Notes under the pieces: generated by a model
The model's database searches: none
What the model was told of the DNA's origin: nothing
Seen by the model: the letters and a program-made list of their open reading frames with translations, nothing else
In this document: positions 49,301 through 59,321 of the stretch, piece after piece
Position numbering within the stretch: the first letter of the stretch is position 1
How the letters are laid out: each line of letters begins with the position of its first letter
Program-made: the position numbers and the translations under genes
DNA from: Beroe forskalii
Taxonomy: Eukaryota; Ctenophora; Nuda; Beroida; Beroidae
Assembly (NCBI GenBank): GCA_011033025.1
Contig: WFMF01000002.1
Location: 744,001-808,000, forward strand
DNA length: 64,000 bases
Direction: 5' to 3'

Positions 49301-52300
49301 AGATCTATAATTAGATCATGATATGACATCATCACCAGATTTCAAATGATAACCAATTATCACTAATTTCCTAATTACATAATTGCCTCTTATTTCCTAA
49401 TTATCTCTAATTACCTGTCTCTCTAACAGGTCAGAGCGATAGTGTCACGATGCAGCTGCAAGACACCCTTCCAACTAGACAGAGTGGGGGATGGGAAGTA
49501 CAAACTACCCCACACCAGCCAGATATTCTTTGTCAGGGTGAGTGTCTTTTAACCATCCCAAAACCTAAACCTAAATAGCCTGATAAAAACCACCCCTAAA
49601 CCTAAATAACCTGAATATTATAAACCTAAATCTAGCATAATACGTGTAGTGAGTGATAAATATAGGTAGTACACACGACATAAAATATATTCCACATAGT
49701 ATTTGATGTTTACTACTCACTAGCCATGTGTCCACTCTGCTAGCTCCTCAAGTCAGAGAGAGAGAGGGGAGGGAGGGGCTCTTCAAAAACACACCCTCTT
49801 CTACACTCACAATACACTCGATTATATACCTGAGCTTATCAACCTTACGTCAGTGTAATTATCAAGTTTGTGTCGATTATCTCTCTTGGGCTGCTCGGCA
49901 CACACACACCCTGCTCAGTGCTCTAAGTCATTGATAACTCTCCCTCCCTCTCTCTCGGAGTACAATGTATAGTGTATACCATGCTATACACTCTCTATTC
50001 TACCTCACTTAATATGCACACTTTGCTCGCGCCCTCTCCTTTGCGAGACAAAAGATAATTTCATACCAGCATGACAATTGAAGGATTGATCATGATATAA
50101 AAAGAATTAAGATTGCCGTACGTTTTACGCTCCTTCCAACACATGATGATATTGCAGAAGTTCTAGATTACACCGTGTAGTTATATGCCTACAGTAATTT
50201 TATACGCTGCAGTTATTATAATCTTGACGAGGAATGCCTCTAAATTTCATGATTTGAGAGAGTCTGAGGAAATCTTTGATGGAGAGATCTAAAACAATTA
50301 AAACTTCCTTAGCCCATGGTGGTGGTTGAGTTGTAGTTATCAATTATCATGGGGTAATTAGGAGGAAGGAATTCGCTTCCTGCCATTTTCTTTGGTGTTC
50401 TACAAGTGTCTAGTTAAATAGTTTTATTTCGTAGGTAAATGTAAGGATATAGTGTTGGCTAATGGGCTGTGCCTACGTTTGCACTGTGTTCCTCATTTCA
50501 GGTTTACCGTTATTATCGTGAGAAATTGGATTTGTTGTAAACCAAAAGCTTCTGGCTTTGAAAGCAGCAACCACTAATTAGCCAGAATTTCATGAATCTC
50601 GTAGAATGTAGGTACAACAATTACTCAGAAAACCAAACCATTTTTCTGCAGCTCTTCTTTGTGACGCAGCTACTGGAAGATTAAGAGAGACTCATTTATC
50701 AGATTTATGCCTAAGATTTCATCCATTCAATGAGAGAGATGATGAGAGTAAATACACTTGGGTATTACTCTTTGTTCACTCGGGGATTAGTTTGGCACTT
50801 TGGTACAAAATCAGAGCTTTAACTTGTACTTCGCAGTAGCGCGCGCTGACATTTTGTCGATGAAAGCAATCAGCAGTAGGCAGAATTTCGTCCGTAAACC
50901 ATGTGAATTGGTCCATTTTCCCACGCGCGCGCAATATCACCAGTTTACGAAACGACTTGAACTGTATACAGCTAACGAAATACGTCCGTTTAGTTTGTCA
51001 GATGGAACTTTTGTAATCAAACTGAGCCACTCTGTGGAAAGCTTTACTAGTATTATGTGATGAAATGATCTTAAGAAAATTTAACGTTTAAATCCATTCT
51101 ACTTATATCATTTCATGGAGAAATTTAAAACTTGGTATTGAGTATTTTTCAGAGTTCAAAGATATTAGAATACCACTGAATACTTATATCATCGCTTGTT
51201 AATTACATTGGAAAATTTGGTCGTGGGAAATCGTTCACGATAACATGTTAAACGCGTTTATAGGTGGAATTTGCACCCCAGAATGTTAAATATAATAATT
51301 ATTGACGTTTGCAATTTCTGAAACCCCTTTTCTCGGATTTGCTTAAAACCCTTCATTGTTTCAGATTCTACGAAACCATGTGATGGTTAGGGTTGGTGGA
51401 GGATGGGACACTTTGGACCACTTCATTGCTAAACATGACCCCTGTCGGATGAAGTTCAAGCAGCTCACAGGTACTGACTTACTGTGTTCTTTTGTTTGTA
51501 TGTTCGCTTGTCTGTCTGTTCGTTCCTCTGTATGTTCGCTTGTGTGTATTTTCGTCCGTTTGCTTTCCTGTATGTGTGATACATGAGTGATCATCTGTTG
51601 CCTTTGTTTGTATGAAGCAGCAATGGCTGTGCTACCTTTCTGTTTGTTAAAGAAGCCATTTTTGCTGTTTTTGCCGCAATATTTACTTATTCATATGACC
51701 TAAAATTGCGATTTAATTGTATTCAGCGTCCCCCAAAGCTAGTAACAAAAGCTAGGACCCATGCCACTAAATTGACCCGGTAGATGTTTACATCGACATA
51801 AAACATGCTGCTGCGCTAAAAATTGAATTTATTCTATAATCATTAATCAGCAAAGTATCAGTCGGTATTAAATCAGTCGGCATAAAATCACGCTTAGCGT
51901 TCTACACGATGACTATTTACTAACATGGTCACTTAGTGTATAATACACTGAGCATTCAGTTTGAATGCTCTATCTTACTGCTGTGGAATGATCCTGAATG
52001 GTATTTCTGACAGCATGATAAATGCCTTAGTGCATGTAATCATACAATACGTATGGAGTTAATTTTAGTGAAATTGTGAGCGAACTCTTACTCTTAGTAC
52101 TTCCTTTGACTCTCGCTTTACATTGTAATACCGCCCGTTTTATACGACTGAAAACATTGCCTATTTCGTTTGTCTTTGCCTGCTGAAAACGCCCCTAATC
52201 TGCTGACGCCCTGCTGAACGAACTGCTGGAAAGTGTGAAGAGTGATCGAGGTGAGAGAGTGTGTGAAGGAGAGAGTGTGATTCTCTCTCCGAAGTGTGAT

Positions 52301-55300
52301 TAAATTCTATCGATTCAAGCCTTCTTTTTAACTCTTGATCTTTATTTTCTGGTGTTTATTAAAGGAAATTCCTTAATTTGGACGATTATCTTTCTCTAAT
52401 CATTGTAAAAAATGATGGAGCATTTGGACACCTATTATGGCACGTGTTTTGTTCGAGTACAACTGAATAAACAAGCTATGGAACCAGAAACCAAAACGAT
52501 GATGTGGTATGTTCCCACATATTTGTTTTTGGTTTCTGTTCCAACTTGCGTTACTCTTTTTGTCCCATTTCAGATGACTCTTTTTGAATGATTCTTCTGA
52601 AACGTCTCATTATTAATTAATTATTAATAATTGGATGATTGAGCATTACTAAAATTACATTTAAATGTATTGACAACATGTTGCCATGACCTAATTTGAA
52701 ACTTCGGAAAGTCACAATTCAAAAAAATACGTACATAATATTCTAAAAATAGAAATGCGGAAAACTCGTGTAATGCTAGTAAGTCTTATCTCTTTCAAAC
52801 ATGAATAATTGTAACTTCTGATCGAATGAGTGCCTCTTTTCCTGTGACTTTAATCTGAATTCGTGAGGTCACAGCATAAGTTAATCACATTTCTTCTTTC
52901 CAATCATTGCCCGAAGCACATTAAGCACACTTTAAACACATGTTTAATACCATAATGGCATTATGAATGACTGATAATGTGCCGTGCCTCTTGTATGGCT
53001 TTATAATAATAATGTTGTGATAATTCCCCCTATTTCTCGTTTTCTCACTCTCTGTTTTCTCCCCAGGAAACACCTCCTCCTCCAGTGCCTCCTCCTCTGC
53101 CTCCAGAGCCCCTGCCTGGAGCGGCCCCGAGACCCCCAACTCGGACACGCCCCGTCGCAACCGCTCCATCTCCATGGTAACCTCCTCCCCCGTCATTGTG
53201 GAGCCTCCTACTAACACGTGGGTCCTGGACGAGGTGTCGCCCGTTGCAAAGTTACCGCGCAAACGGGTGACCACCAACTCCTCCTTCGCTCGGTCCAGCT
53301 CGGCTCGCTACGTGCGGAAACTGTCGTACAGTTCGGAGAGTGACGAGATGGCCCCGCGCCGTGGAGAAAGTCACGTGACGACCCCACCATGTGACGAGGA
53401 GGAAGTGAGTTACGTGGAGCCCACGTGTTTGGAGGGAGACGCTGTGTCTACTCTCGCTGACGAGGAGAGAATCACACCCACTTTCTCTCCTCTCGTCTCC
53501 TTCCGGAGGAAGGGCAAATCCTCCGCAAAGGAGGACTACCAGCAGCCCCTCACTCGCTTCAACCAGACCCCGCAGAAAGAGGCCTCCATTGTCGTGGACT
53601 CGTCCAGTGACGCCTCTAAGACTACCGAGTGTTTGATCACCACCACAGAGTCAGCTACTCGAATCAACGACTCCACGGCTAACGACTCTAAGAATGCCTC
53701 GCTGTCCCGCATACCAGTGCCGCTGACGCGCTCCAAGTCGTATGAGCGGAAGAAGAACCACGCTGTCAGCACTGCCGTCAGACACTCCAAGTCCGGGGAG
53801 ATAGGGAGGTCTCACGTCGTCCTGCAGCAGCCGCAGACACCACAGCGCAAGAGTAGCATCCCTGGACCCCTCCTGGCAACCCCCAAAGTAGCTGCCGTTA
53901 CTCCTAGTGACAAGCAGCAACCTGTTGCTATGGTGAAGACTCCTCGGTCGTTGCTTAGCAACCCGACCTCCGCAACAGCTCGGAAGGTGTTAAAGTCCAA
54001 GTCTTCTGACGGGTTGCAGCAACACTTGGTGCGTAACGCCATGGCCACCGCCTCAGCCCGGGACAGGACCAAGTCTGGGGATGTGGTGGTGGTGGGAGCT
54101 CTGCAGAACAAAACACCGCAGCGGAGCAGCTCCAAGAACAAGGGTCTGGTCAGGTCTCTCTCCTCCGACACCCCCAAACATCGGGTTAGGAACACCGGGG
54201 AGGAGGTCGTCATGAAGCCGGACCTGGAGAACCTGAACGCTAAGAAGTCGAGCAGCAAGGGGTCTTTTGCGGAGTGGCTCAAGAAGCGAAGGAATGAGAA
54301 GTGAAGTTTGTAAACTGACTCAAATCCGAGACCTTCCCAAGGTCAGCGATCTCAAGAACCAACTGCGTTAAGTCTGAAAGTTAGACTATAAATTGTATAT
54401 TTATTCTTTTTTATAATCGATGTATTGGTTTTCCGGAATTTTGGACAGTGTACAAACATAACATGATAAACAGCGTTTAGAGTAGATTTATTTCATGGCG
54501 TGTAGCTACGTGATGAACAATTCATTAACTCAGTTTCAGTGAATAGTATAATCTGTGTAAATGTTTGCCTGATAGCTTCAGTGCTACTGCTAGTACTTAC
54601 TGTGAATGGTATTCAAAAGGGGTGGATGTTAACCGTTAAAATTAAAATCAAAAGTTACGAAAATTTTTATTCTTTCTGTTTTTAATCGTCGTAAATTACC
54701 CAAAATGGTGAAATGCGATAGATTTATTTCATGTTTATACATCTGCTATAATTTTGAACCTTGCTGCTTTAAATTAAATTTATATTTGGATTTGTTTAGA
54801 TTTTTACTCTTTAACATTTAAGTTTACAATAACAGCAACTGAATTTCAACCTGGTGTTTCTGTGGATTTAAATATTTTGTTGCTTTTATATCCATTATCT
54901 GACTTATTTTAATTTGCTTATGAAAATATTGAATAAGCAGTTGAACAATGATTTCAATCACCCAATGACATTGTTTTGGGTGCTAAAATTCGATGCTGTA
55001 TCAACTTGAAGTACTACCTTGAGTTTGGGTTTCGAGATCATGCAAAACTCAGCTGTGAAAATGAAATGGATTCAAATCGTCATTTCGTCAAGTTAAAAAC
55101 TTAGAAGGTAAAGCTGAATCTATTCCAAAATCCACAAAGACGGCCAATATCATATTTCTTTGAAACATGCTTTCTGGTTGAATCGCATCATGACACATTC
55201 ATTTTACCCCTACTTCATTTTACCCCTTCTTCATTTCACCCCTTCTTCATTTTACCCCTTTTTCATTTTACCCCTTCTTAATTTTACCCCTTCTTCATTT

Positions 55301-58089
55301 TACCCCTTCTTCATTTTACCCCTTCTTCATTTTACCCCCTACTTCATTTTACCCCTTCTTCATTTTAACCCTTCTTCCTTTTACCCCTACTTCATTTTAC
55401 CCCTTTTTCATATAACCCTTTTCTAGGGATTGGTCACATTTTACCACGTTTTACACCCTCAAAGTCAATAGAGCATACAAATTGATGGAGAACCAGGACA
55501 ATTACAGGAGCCAGATGCTTACTTAAAGTGGAGTGGGACCACCAGTGACCAGCTAATCAGTTAAAGAGAAATTTTCAGAACAAGAGAAATCATAAGGATA
55601 ACCACATTTGTTTCAGGGTGTGGATGTTTCAACTTTCAAGGGCTGCAAGCGCTTCAACACCAGAATTAATCATGAAGTGTGCTTGGTGACCAATAATTAT
55701 CGCATTGGTTGGTTACATTTTATCAAGAGATGTTACAGTGTAACCAAATGTTACAGTGTAAATTGTAATCAAATGCAGTCGCAGTGTAACCTTATGTTAC
55801 AGTGTAACCTAATTTAAGAGTGTAAATTGTTATCAAATGTCGCAGTGCAGGTAACCAAATGTTACAGTGTGACCAAATGATACAATTCCAGTGACTGCTG
55901 CACATAAATGTGACAAAATATGCCATGAAATGGGTACCATATTTTCGGACATACCTATTACCTAACTGTTATCGAATCTAATCGAAAATTATTCGGTCTG
56001 AAGGTATGGATGGAAATAATTATGGGTGCTAGGGAGAAATGGGAACTCACTCTCTCCTCTTTTGGCCCTGTTGTCAAACAAAATGGATTGAAATACTGAT
56101 AGAGTTGGCGATGGGCAATTACAATTTTTGTAATTTACGTAACCGAAAAAATTCCACATATTCTAGTCTAGTCTCTGACTATACTGTGGTGAACCATGCT
56201 ATTGCCAGAATGCTAGAGTCAAAAGTCAAAGCTAAGGGCATGGGCATGTGCGCGCGTCATGATTCAAAATGTTCTTCTGTCCCCCCCCCAATCACAATTA
56301 CAAGCGCCCATAATTATGTCCGTTCGGTCAAGTTATTTAAATGATGTCTACTAAATCCGATGAGGCAGTGCTGCACCTGCACTCTCAGCATCTTACCAAA
56401 TTTCACTCTGACGTCTCAATATCAAAATATTGCTCATTCTGGGACAGGGTTTCGTTAACAATGGTCAATGAATCTTTCTCTGCAGATCGATGACGGTCAT
56501 GGAACTTGTAGCATGACACCACAAAACTTCAATATTTGGATTTACATTTTGTTGGTTGAACATTTGAGAAATTCAAATAAGAAGTTTTTTGCAGGAATTT
56601 AATATCGACATTTTCAGGAACAGGGCACCACTGCGAGGTAGTCGCTAACAACGCTGAGAGCGGTTCTGGTTCCCCCACTCAGCAGCTGCTGACAGACTGC
56701 TCCCCCGCGGCTTCCACTCCCACTAACTCTGTATCAACTCCCACCCACTCCTCGAGCAGGAGATCTGCTGCTGGAACCACTCCCACCACCACTCCCTCTC
56801 GGCGCTCCTCAGCCCGGCCTCCTGCTGCCACTCCGCCCTCCTCCGCCCCCTCCACTCTGGGCCGCAAGTCTGCTGCCCGGCTGTCCAACGCCTCACCGTC
56901 CCCTGCCGCGGGAGGAAGGCGCTCAGGAACCACGCCTTCCCGGAGAGTTAGCCAGCAGGTGGCGTCCCCAGTGCAGAAATCTTCCTCCGGAAATAATGTG
57001 AGTATTCCCTCCCACAACCCCTTCCCTCACTATTCCCTCCTTCCCTATTCGATCTCCCTATTCCCTTCCTCATTATTCCCCTCCCTCACTATTCCCCTCT
57101 CAGTCTCACTATTTCCTCCATCACACTAATCCCCTACTATTCCCCAATCATTATTCCCCCACCATTCCCTTTCTCCCTTTTCTCCATGAATATTCTCTTC
57201 CAGCTCACTCTTCCCTCCCTCACTGTTCCCCCTCACTATTCCCCCATTCCCCCTCACTATCTTCCCTCACCACTCCCTTTCTCCCTATCCCCTCCATCAT
57301 TATTCCCTTCCAGCTCACTATTCCATCCCTCACTATTCCCCCTCCCTATTCCCTCACTACCTTATCGGACATAATTATCACGGACTTAAGTTTCACGGAC
57401 CTGAAAATCACGGGCATTGGTATCACGGAAAAAATTTTCACGGACATTAATATTCACGCTGCGCTGATGTGCTCAGCGTGAATTTAATTTCCGTGATAAT
57501 AATGTCGGATAAGGTTTTCCCTCCCTCAGTCCCTTATTTATATTCCCTCCCTCACTTCTCCCTCTCTCACTCCTCCCTCACCATCCCCGCACTATTTCCC
57601 CTCCCATTTCCTCCCTCCATCACGATTCCCTTTTTCAGATGAGGAGTGCCTCTCCCAGGACTACAACGACTCAGTCAGGCACCACTACTCCCAAAAGCAG
57701 TTCCACTACTCCCAAAAGCAGCAAGGTGGGTGGATTGAGTCAATGCCATGCCATTGCACACTTTTTAGTGGGGGCCGAAAAAACGAAATTTGGGGAGGGA
57801 TTATATACGAAAAATCCCCATAATTTTGCGCCCCATAAAATTTCATTATTCAATGTCATTTAATTCATACGTTACGTTAACAAGGGGAATATTGGAAAAA
57901 AAATTGTATTTTCGATACCCCAAAATTTGATCTCCAGAATTGTTGTCCTACAAAAGCATTTAATTTTCTCATAAGGTAGTTATCTTTTTCATCTCCCAGA
58001 CTTCCACGAAGACAGTTGACGGACAAAGCAAGGCTTCACGTAGGACTTCAAAAGCCACCGGACAGTCCAAGGCCAGGCCAGCTCAATAA
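24585..58089 (+). CDS. GAS2-family actin-microtubule linker (whole gene, two predicted 3' ends)
   Basis: Coding exons 24585-25373, 49430-49537 and 51365-51470 are shared. After the third exon (phase 1) two continuations fit equally: 53067-54304 (isoform A, about 746 residues) or 56618-56997, 57639-57725 and 58000-58089 (isoform B, about 519 residues). The CH domain binds actin, the GAR domain binds microtubules and SxIP motifs bind EB1 in GAS2-like proteins, so the product should crosslink the two networks in the cytoplasm. Domain order CH-GAR-Ser/Arg-rich tail matches GAS2L1/GAS2L2 and fly Pigs; a finer orthology cannot be set here. The first intron is about 24 kb and holds a fold-back-like repeat structure, hAT-like elements and a possible internal promoter. 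Confidence 0.9.
25374..27480 (+). other. GAS2-like intron 1, first part
   Basis: AT-rich intron sequence. A minus-strand frame of 109 codons at 26038-26367 has no recognisable domain or splice context. Nothing else is supported until the palindrome at 27481-27510 (AATTCGTAAA...TTTACGAATT), which opens the repeat structure that follows. Confidence 0.5.
27705..27900. repeat. Left cluster of interrupted dyads
   Basis: GGGCTATGTTACTTAGCCC (27709), GGGCTAAGATATATAGCCC (27751), GGGCCATGTTATTTGGCCC (27800) and weaker copies near 27856 and 27882. Each can form a 5-7-bp stem. Spacing is about 42-55 bp. Confidence 0.8.
28040..28179. repeat. Orientation switches of the minisatellite, with a perfect 38-bp palindrome
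   Basis: At 28103-28140 and 28142-28179 two 38-bp arms are exact reverse complements separated by one base (inner edge GAGCTTGGAA g TTCCAAGCTC). Just before, 28040-28092 is a second, imperfect palindrome (TCAAAGCCCTCC... against ...GGAGGGCTTTGA) with a four-base loop. Together they turn the repeat orientation twice within 140 bp. Confidence 0.93.
28142..31690 (+). repeat. 20-bp minisatellite, long arm
   Basis: Consensus GCTCCTGATTGCTTYCAAGC, about 170 copies with substitutions. Each unit holds GCTTNNAAGC, a small dyad, and AGCGCT across unit borders. Between about 28670 and 30440 units form a higher-order repeat of about 150-190 bp recognised by TCACTCTAGATTACTCCTGA and CTTCTGTGCGCTCCTGATCA. 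From about 30590 another order appears (TCGCTCCAGATTGCTTCCAA). Frames of 60-78 codons across it are periodic products. Confidence 0.92.
31790..32800 (-). repeat. 20-bp minisatellite, short inverted arm
   Basis: The same unit in reverse complement (GCTTGGAAGCGATCAGGAGC), about 45-50 copies, more diverged towards 32800. Opposed to the long arm, so a transcript through both could pair over about a kilobase with many mismatches. Confidence 0.88.
32987..33235 (+). other. Non-repetitive 82-codon frame inside the composite structure
   Basis: Between the short arm and the right dyad cluster, an open frame starts [20 protein letters not shown] and has balanced, protein-like composition, unlike the periodic frames in the arrays. 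No domain is recognised and no splice signal is obvious. It may be chance or the remains of a gene carried by the element. Confidence 0.2.
33345..33700. repeat. Right cluster of interrupted dyads
   Basis: At least six dyads of the same type as on the left: near 33412, 33475 (GGGCCATGTTAACTTAGCCC), 33527, 33579, 33630 and 33682. The last five steps are about 52, 52, 51 and 52 bp, a regular period. The CCCGTTCTTGCATT beside the last two is repeated exactly. Confidence 0.8.
33851..38169 (+). other. GAS2-like intron 1, part after the fold-back-like structure
   Basis: AT-rich intron. Small features: a palindrome at 36841-36863 (TGTAAATTGC gat GCAATTTACA), a doubled CTAGTATAT near 36870-36890, and a 15-bp tandem repeat (GGAGGAACTCTAAGT, four copies, about 37686-37742). 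No exon-like sequence is recognised. Confidence 0.5.
38170..38782. mobile_element. Non-autonomous hAT-like element, 613 bp
   Basis: Starts CATGGGTGGAGCA and ends TGCTCCACCGTTG (reverse complement CAACGGTGGAGCA). Exact 8-bp flanking duplication TACAGTGT at 38162-38169 and 38783-38790. Inner inverted pieces GAGCCGGGGA... and ...TTCCCCGGCTC recur near each end. An 8-bp duplication and CA...TG ends fit hAT. The middle is AT-rich without a transposase. Confidence 0.8.
38791..41440 (+). other. GAS2-like intron 1, middle part
   Basis: AT-rich, short frames only, nothing recognised. Confidence 0.45.
41441..41540 (+). promoter_or_regulatory. CCAAT/E-box cluster, possible internal promoter of the GAS2-like gene
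   Basis: Within 80 bp: CCAAT (41452-41456), CCAAT (41484-41488) touching GGGCGG (41489 onward), CACGTG (41508-41513) and inverted CCAAT (ATTGG, 41526-41530). The block is GC-rich in AT-rich DNA. It lies about 200 bp before a tiny ATG exon candidate. Confidence 0.45.
41723..41737 (+). CDS. Candidate alternative first coding exon (MMIEQ) of the GAS2-like gene
   Basis: ATG ATG ATT GAG CAG followed by gtaata, ending in phase 0, as exon 1 does (…HEQ|). Spliced to 49430 it would read [15 protein letters not shown], a GAR-only isoform without the actin-binding CH domain. An A at -3 and an in-frame TAG just upstream (41717) fit a start. Evidence is sequence logic only. Confidence 0.25.
43567..43765. 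repeat. Minisatellite of CACTCACCCACT type
   Basis: Units of 8-12 bp (CACTCACC, CACCCACT) run with small changes for about 200 bp; the [10 protein letters not shown]-like frame is a product. The rest of 41741-46860 is intron with a (GT)n run near 45160 and a (CA)n run near 46650. Confidence 0.8.
46860..46975. promoter_or_regulatory. Cluster of four CACGTG E-boxes
   Basis: CACGTG at 46865, 46930, 46952 and 46964, three of them within 40 bp and each extended to TCACGTGA-like or CACGTGAC. This is a typical site for MITF/USF/Myc-type bHLH factors. It sits in GAS2-like intron 1 about 2.5 kb before the first GAR exon. Confidence 0.4.
46976..49429 (+). other. GAS2-like intron 1, last part
   Basis: AT-rich. 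It holds an imperfect tandem duplication of about 50 bp at 47360-47450 (TGCATTTGG...TCAAGAAACA) and a patch rich in TGTACA/ACAATGT near 48120-48200. No further exon is recognised before the acceptor at 49429. Confidence 0.45.
49430..49537 (+). CDS. GAS2-like exon 2: first half of the GAR domain
   Basis: Acceptor ctctctaacag|GTC and donor GTCAGG|gtgagt, phase 0 at both ends, 36 codons: [20 protein letters not shown] then [16 protein letters not shown]. The Cys pair (CSC) and GKYKL are GAR-domain landmarks (human GAS2 has a C-x-C and GKY). This exon was too short to stand out by length and is identified by homology and splice sites. Confidence 0.93.
49538..51364 (+). other. GAS2-like intron 2
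   Basis: AT-rich. CGCGCG patches near 50836 and 50923 resemble those upstream of the gene and at 60.2 kb. No exon seen. Confidence 0.45.
51365..51470 (+). CDS. GAS2-like exon 3: second half of the GAR domain
   Basis: Acceptor ttgtttcag|ATT (phase 0), donor CTCACAG|gtactg (phase 1), 106 nt. [20 protein letters not shown] then [15 protein letters not shown] is almost identical to the core of vertebrate GAS2 GAR domains ([11 protein letters not shown]...HDPCR), including the GGGW and HDPC residues. It follows the first half in frame. Confidence 0.96.
51471..53066 (+). other. GAS2-like intron 3
   Basis: AT-rich, with a T/G/C-rich run of TGTTCGCTTGTCTGT type just after the donor (51490-51570). 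No exon seen. Confidence 0.45.
53067..54304 (+). CDS. GAS2-like alternative terminal exon A: Ser/Arg-rich tail with two SxIP motifs
   Basis: Acceptor tctccccag|GA joins exon 3 in phase (G-GA); open for 412 codons to TGA 54302-54304. GC-rich, biased third positions unlike the flanking introns. The tail is disordered, basic and Ser/Thr/Pro-rich. It carries SRIP (53705-53716, in [20 protein letters not shown]) and SSIP (about 53851-53862, in [14 protein letters not shown]), both in the basic/Ser/Pro setting typical of EB1 ligands. It ends in [12 protein letters not shown]. An ATTAAA at 54773-54778 is a possible poly(A) signal. The antisense frame of 156 codons is a shadow. Confidence 0.88.
55190..55425. 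repeat. 15-16-bp minisatellite
   Basis: CCCCTTCTTCATTTTA recurs about 14-15 times with small changes, between the two alternative 3' ends of the GAS2-like gene. At 55725-55880 a looser repeat of GTTACAGTGTAACCAAAT follows, itself partly palindromic (GTTACAGTGTAAC). Confidence 0.85.
56618..56997 (+). CDS. GAS2-like alternative exon B1: Ser/Thr/Pro-rich tail without SxIP
   Basis: Acceptor cattttcag|GA is in the same phase (1) as exon A, so exon 3 can join either. Open for 127 codons, donor AATAAT|gtgagt (phase 0). Composition is Ser/Thr/Pro/Ala/Arg-rich ([20 protein letters not shown]). No SxIP motif is present. GC-rich coding sequence in an AT-rich setting supports a real exon. It can only be used when exon A is skipped, because A ends in a stop. 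Confidence 0.78.
56998..57638 (+). repeat. CT-rich intron with an embedded MITE
   Basis: CACTATTCCCTCCC-type units fill 57000-57355 and 57520-57635; the pyrimidine bias is on the coding strand. A separate inverted-repeat element interrupts it (next entry). Confidence 0.75.
57363..57514. mobile_element. MITE with 25-bp inverted ends
   Basis: Left end CCTTATCGGACATAATTATC plus ACGGA; right end TCCGTGATAATAATGTCGGA plus TAAGG, matching at 23 of 25 positions. The left part repeats ATCACGGAC/TTCACGGAC about every 14-18 bp. An inner hairpin (TTCACGCTG...CAGCGTGAA) lies near 57455-57485. It has no coding capacity. The flanking duplication is unclear. Confidence 0.8.
57639..57725 (+). CDS. GAS2-like alternative exon B2
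   Basis: Acceptor cctttttcag|ATG and donor AGCAAG|gtgggt, phase 0 both ends, 29 codons: [20 protein letters not shown] then SSTTPKSSK. The ATG is in-frame internal coding, not a start. There is a short internal duplication (TTPKSS twice). Confidence 0.72.
58000..58089 (+). CDS. GAS2-like terminal exon B3
   Basis: Acceptor tctcccag|ACT (phase 0), 29 codons and TAA at 58087-58089: [20 protein letters not shown] then GQSKARPAQ. Basic and Ser/Thr-rich like the preceding exons. An ATTAAA at 58412-58417 lies about 320 bp after the stop. Confidence 0.72.
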   Translation, partial: TSTKTVDGQSKASRRTSKATGQSKARPAQ

Positions 58090-58411
58090 ATCCTCGTGTT
58101 GATGTTCAGAAGATGCTTACAGTTACAGGACCTTCTTATAATATGTGATGTTTTGGACAAATACAATGATAATTCTTGCTTTGATATGTTTTTGGACCCT
58201 CATATGCCTAAATCCGTAAGTCTTGTTTGACATACGTTATGCTTATGAAATTCTGTCCACTGTGACCGCCGTTTCTTGTTCCCATGAGAGGTAGCGGCTG
58301 CAACACGTTTTATTACATCATCTGCTACAGTTACTCGTGTAGAAAATGACATTGTTGTTGTATTTTGTTATGGAAATATTTTATTTTATTCTGATGATTG
58401 ATATAATTTAT

Positions 58412-58417
58412 ATTAAA
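58412..58417 (+). terminator. Possible polyadenylation signal of the GAS2-like B end
   Basis: ATTAAA, the commonest variant of AATAAA, in an AT-rich 3' UTR about 320 bp after the stop of exon B3. Confidence 0.3.
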
Positions 58418-59111
58418 CTTACAAAAATTGAATAGTAAATTCCAAGAAATTGGGCAATTTCTGGTTTTCACTTACACTTACAGTAACAAGATGCATGCAT
58501 TCATGGTGCCATAAGGTGATTATCATGATCTGTTTTAAATAGGACTTCATTGGAAGTTAGAACATCAATTTAGAGGGTATCCATACTAATATGATTATGA
58601 GTATTTCAATTAAAAATGCACGCAAATTTCATAATACGCGACAGGATTTCTAGCCCTTGAATCATTTTTTTAGATGGGAATTAGTGTTTTGACGGTGCTT
58701 TTATCATTATTTAACTGGTAGTCAAGGCCTAAAACTAAGTCCTTGTAGCTGGAAAATGATAAAGATTTTATGAGGCAGATATTTTGTTTGGAGTTGAACC
58801 TTGTATATCCTGGAAAAGTACAATTATTATCACTGAATCATTGCATTTTCGTCGTTGATTTGGGATTTTGTATATTGGATTAACTGTAACATGTAGTAAG
58901 TGTAGCCTAGAAGTGGAGTTAGAAGATTGTTTATCAAATTATTCTTGAATAACTGCGATTTAATATTACTATTGCTATTTTTGCTATCAATATCATGTTA
59001 TTTGGAAAAAGCTCAAATTATTGATTAGTAGATCGATTGGTATTATTTACGATAAGTTATGAACATTATGACCAAATGGTAATTATGAATTGAATTCGGA
59101 TGTAGTGCAGA

Positions 59112-59158
59112 AAAAAATGGATATTTATGTCGTAACACGACATCAATATCCATTTTTT
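59112..59158. repeat. Hairpin with 22-bp stem and 3-base loop
   Basis: AAAAAATGGATATTTATGTC plus GT, loop AAC, then the reverse complement with one mismatch. Too short a loop for a usual microRNA precursor; probably a tiny palindromic element. Confidence 0.8.
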
Positions 59159-59321
59159 GTGAAACAACAAATGCCAACAGGGCCGTGATTCCCCGGTAGG
59201 GGGCAGCCCCCAGACCCCCAAGAGCCCAAGAAGGTTTCTTTCCACCTCCCCTTAATTCTGAGAATTACGGCCTTAACCGGTAGACAGTTGTCATTTTAAT
59301 TTGAAAAATGAAACATATAAT

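Noticed and set aside
53812-54282. 156-codon minus-strand frame
   Set aside because: Antisense shadow of the GC-rich Ser/Arg tail exon.
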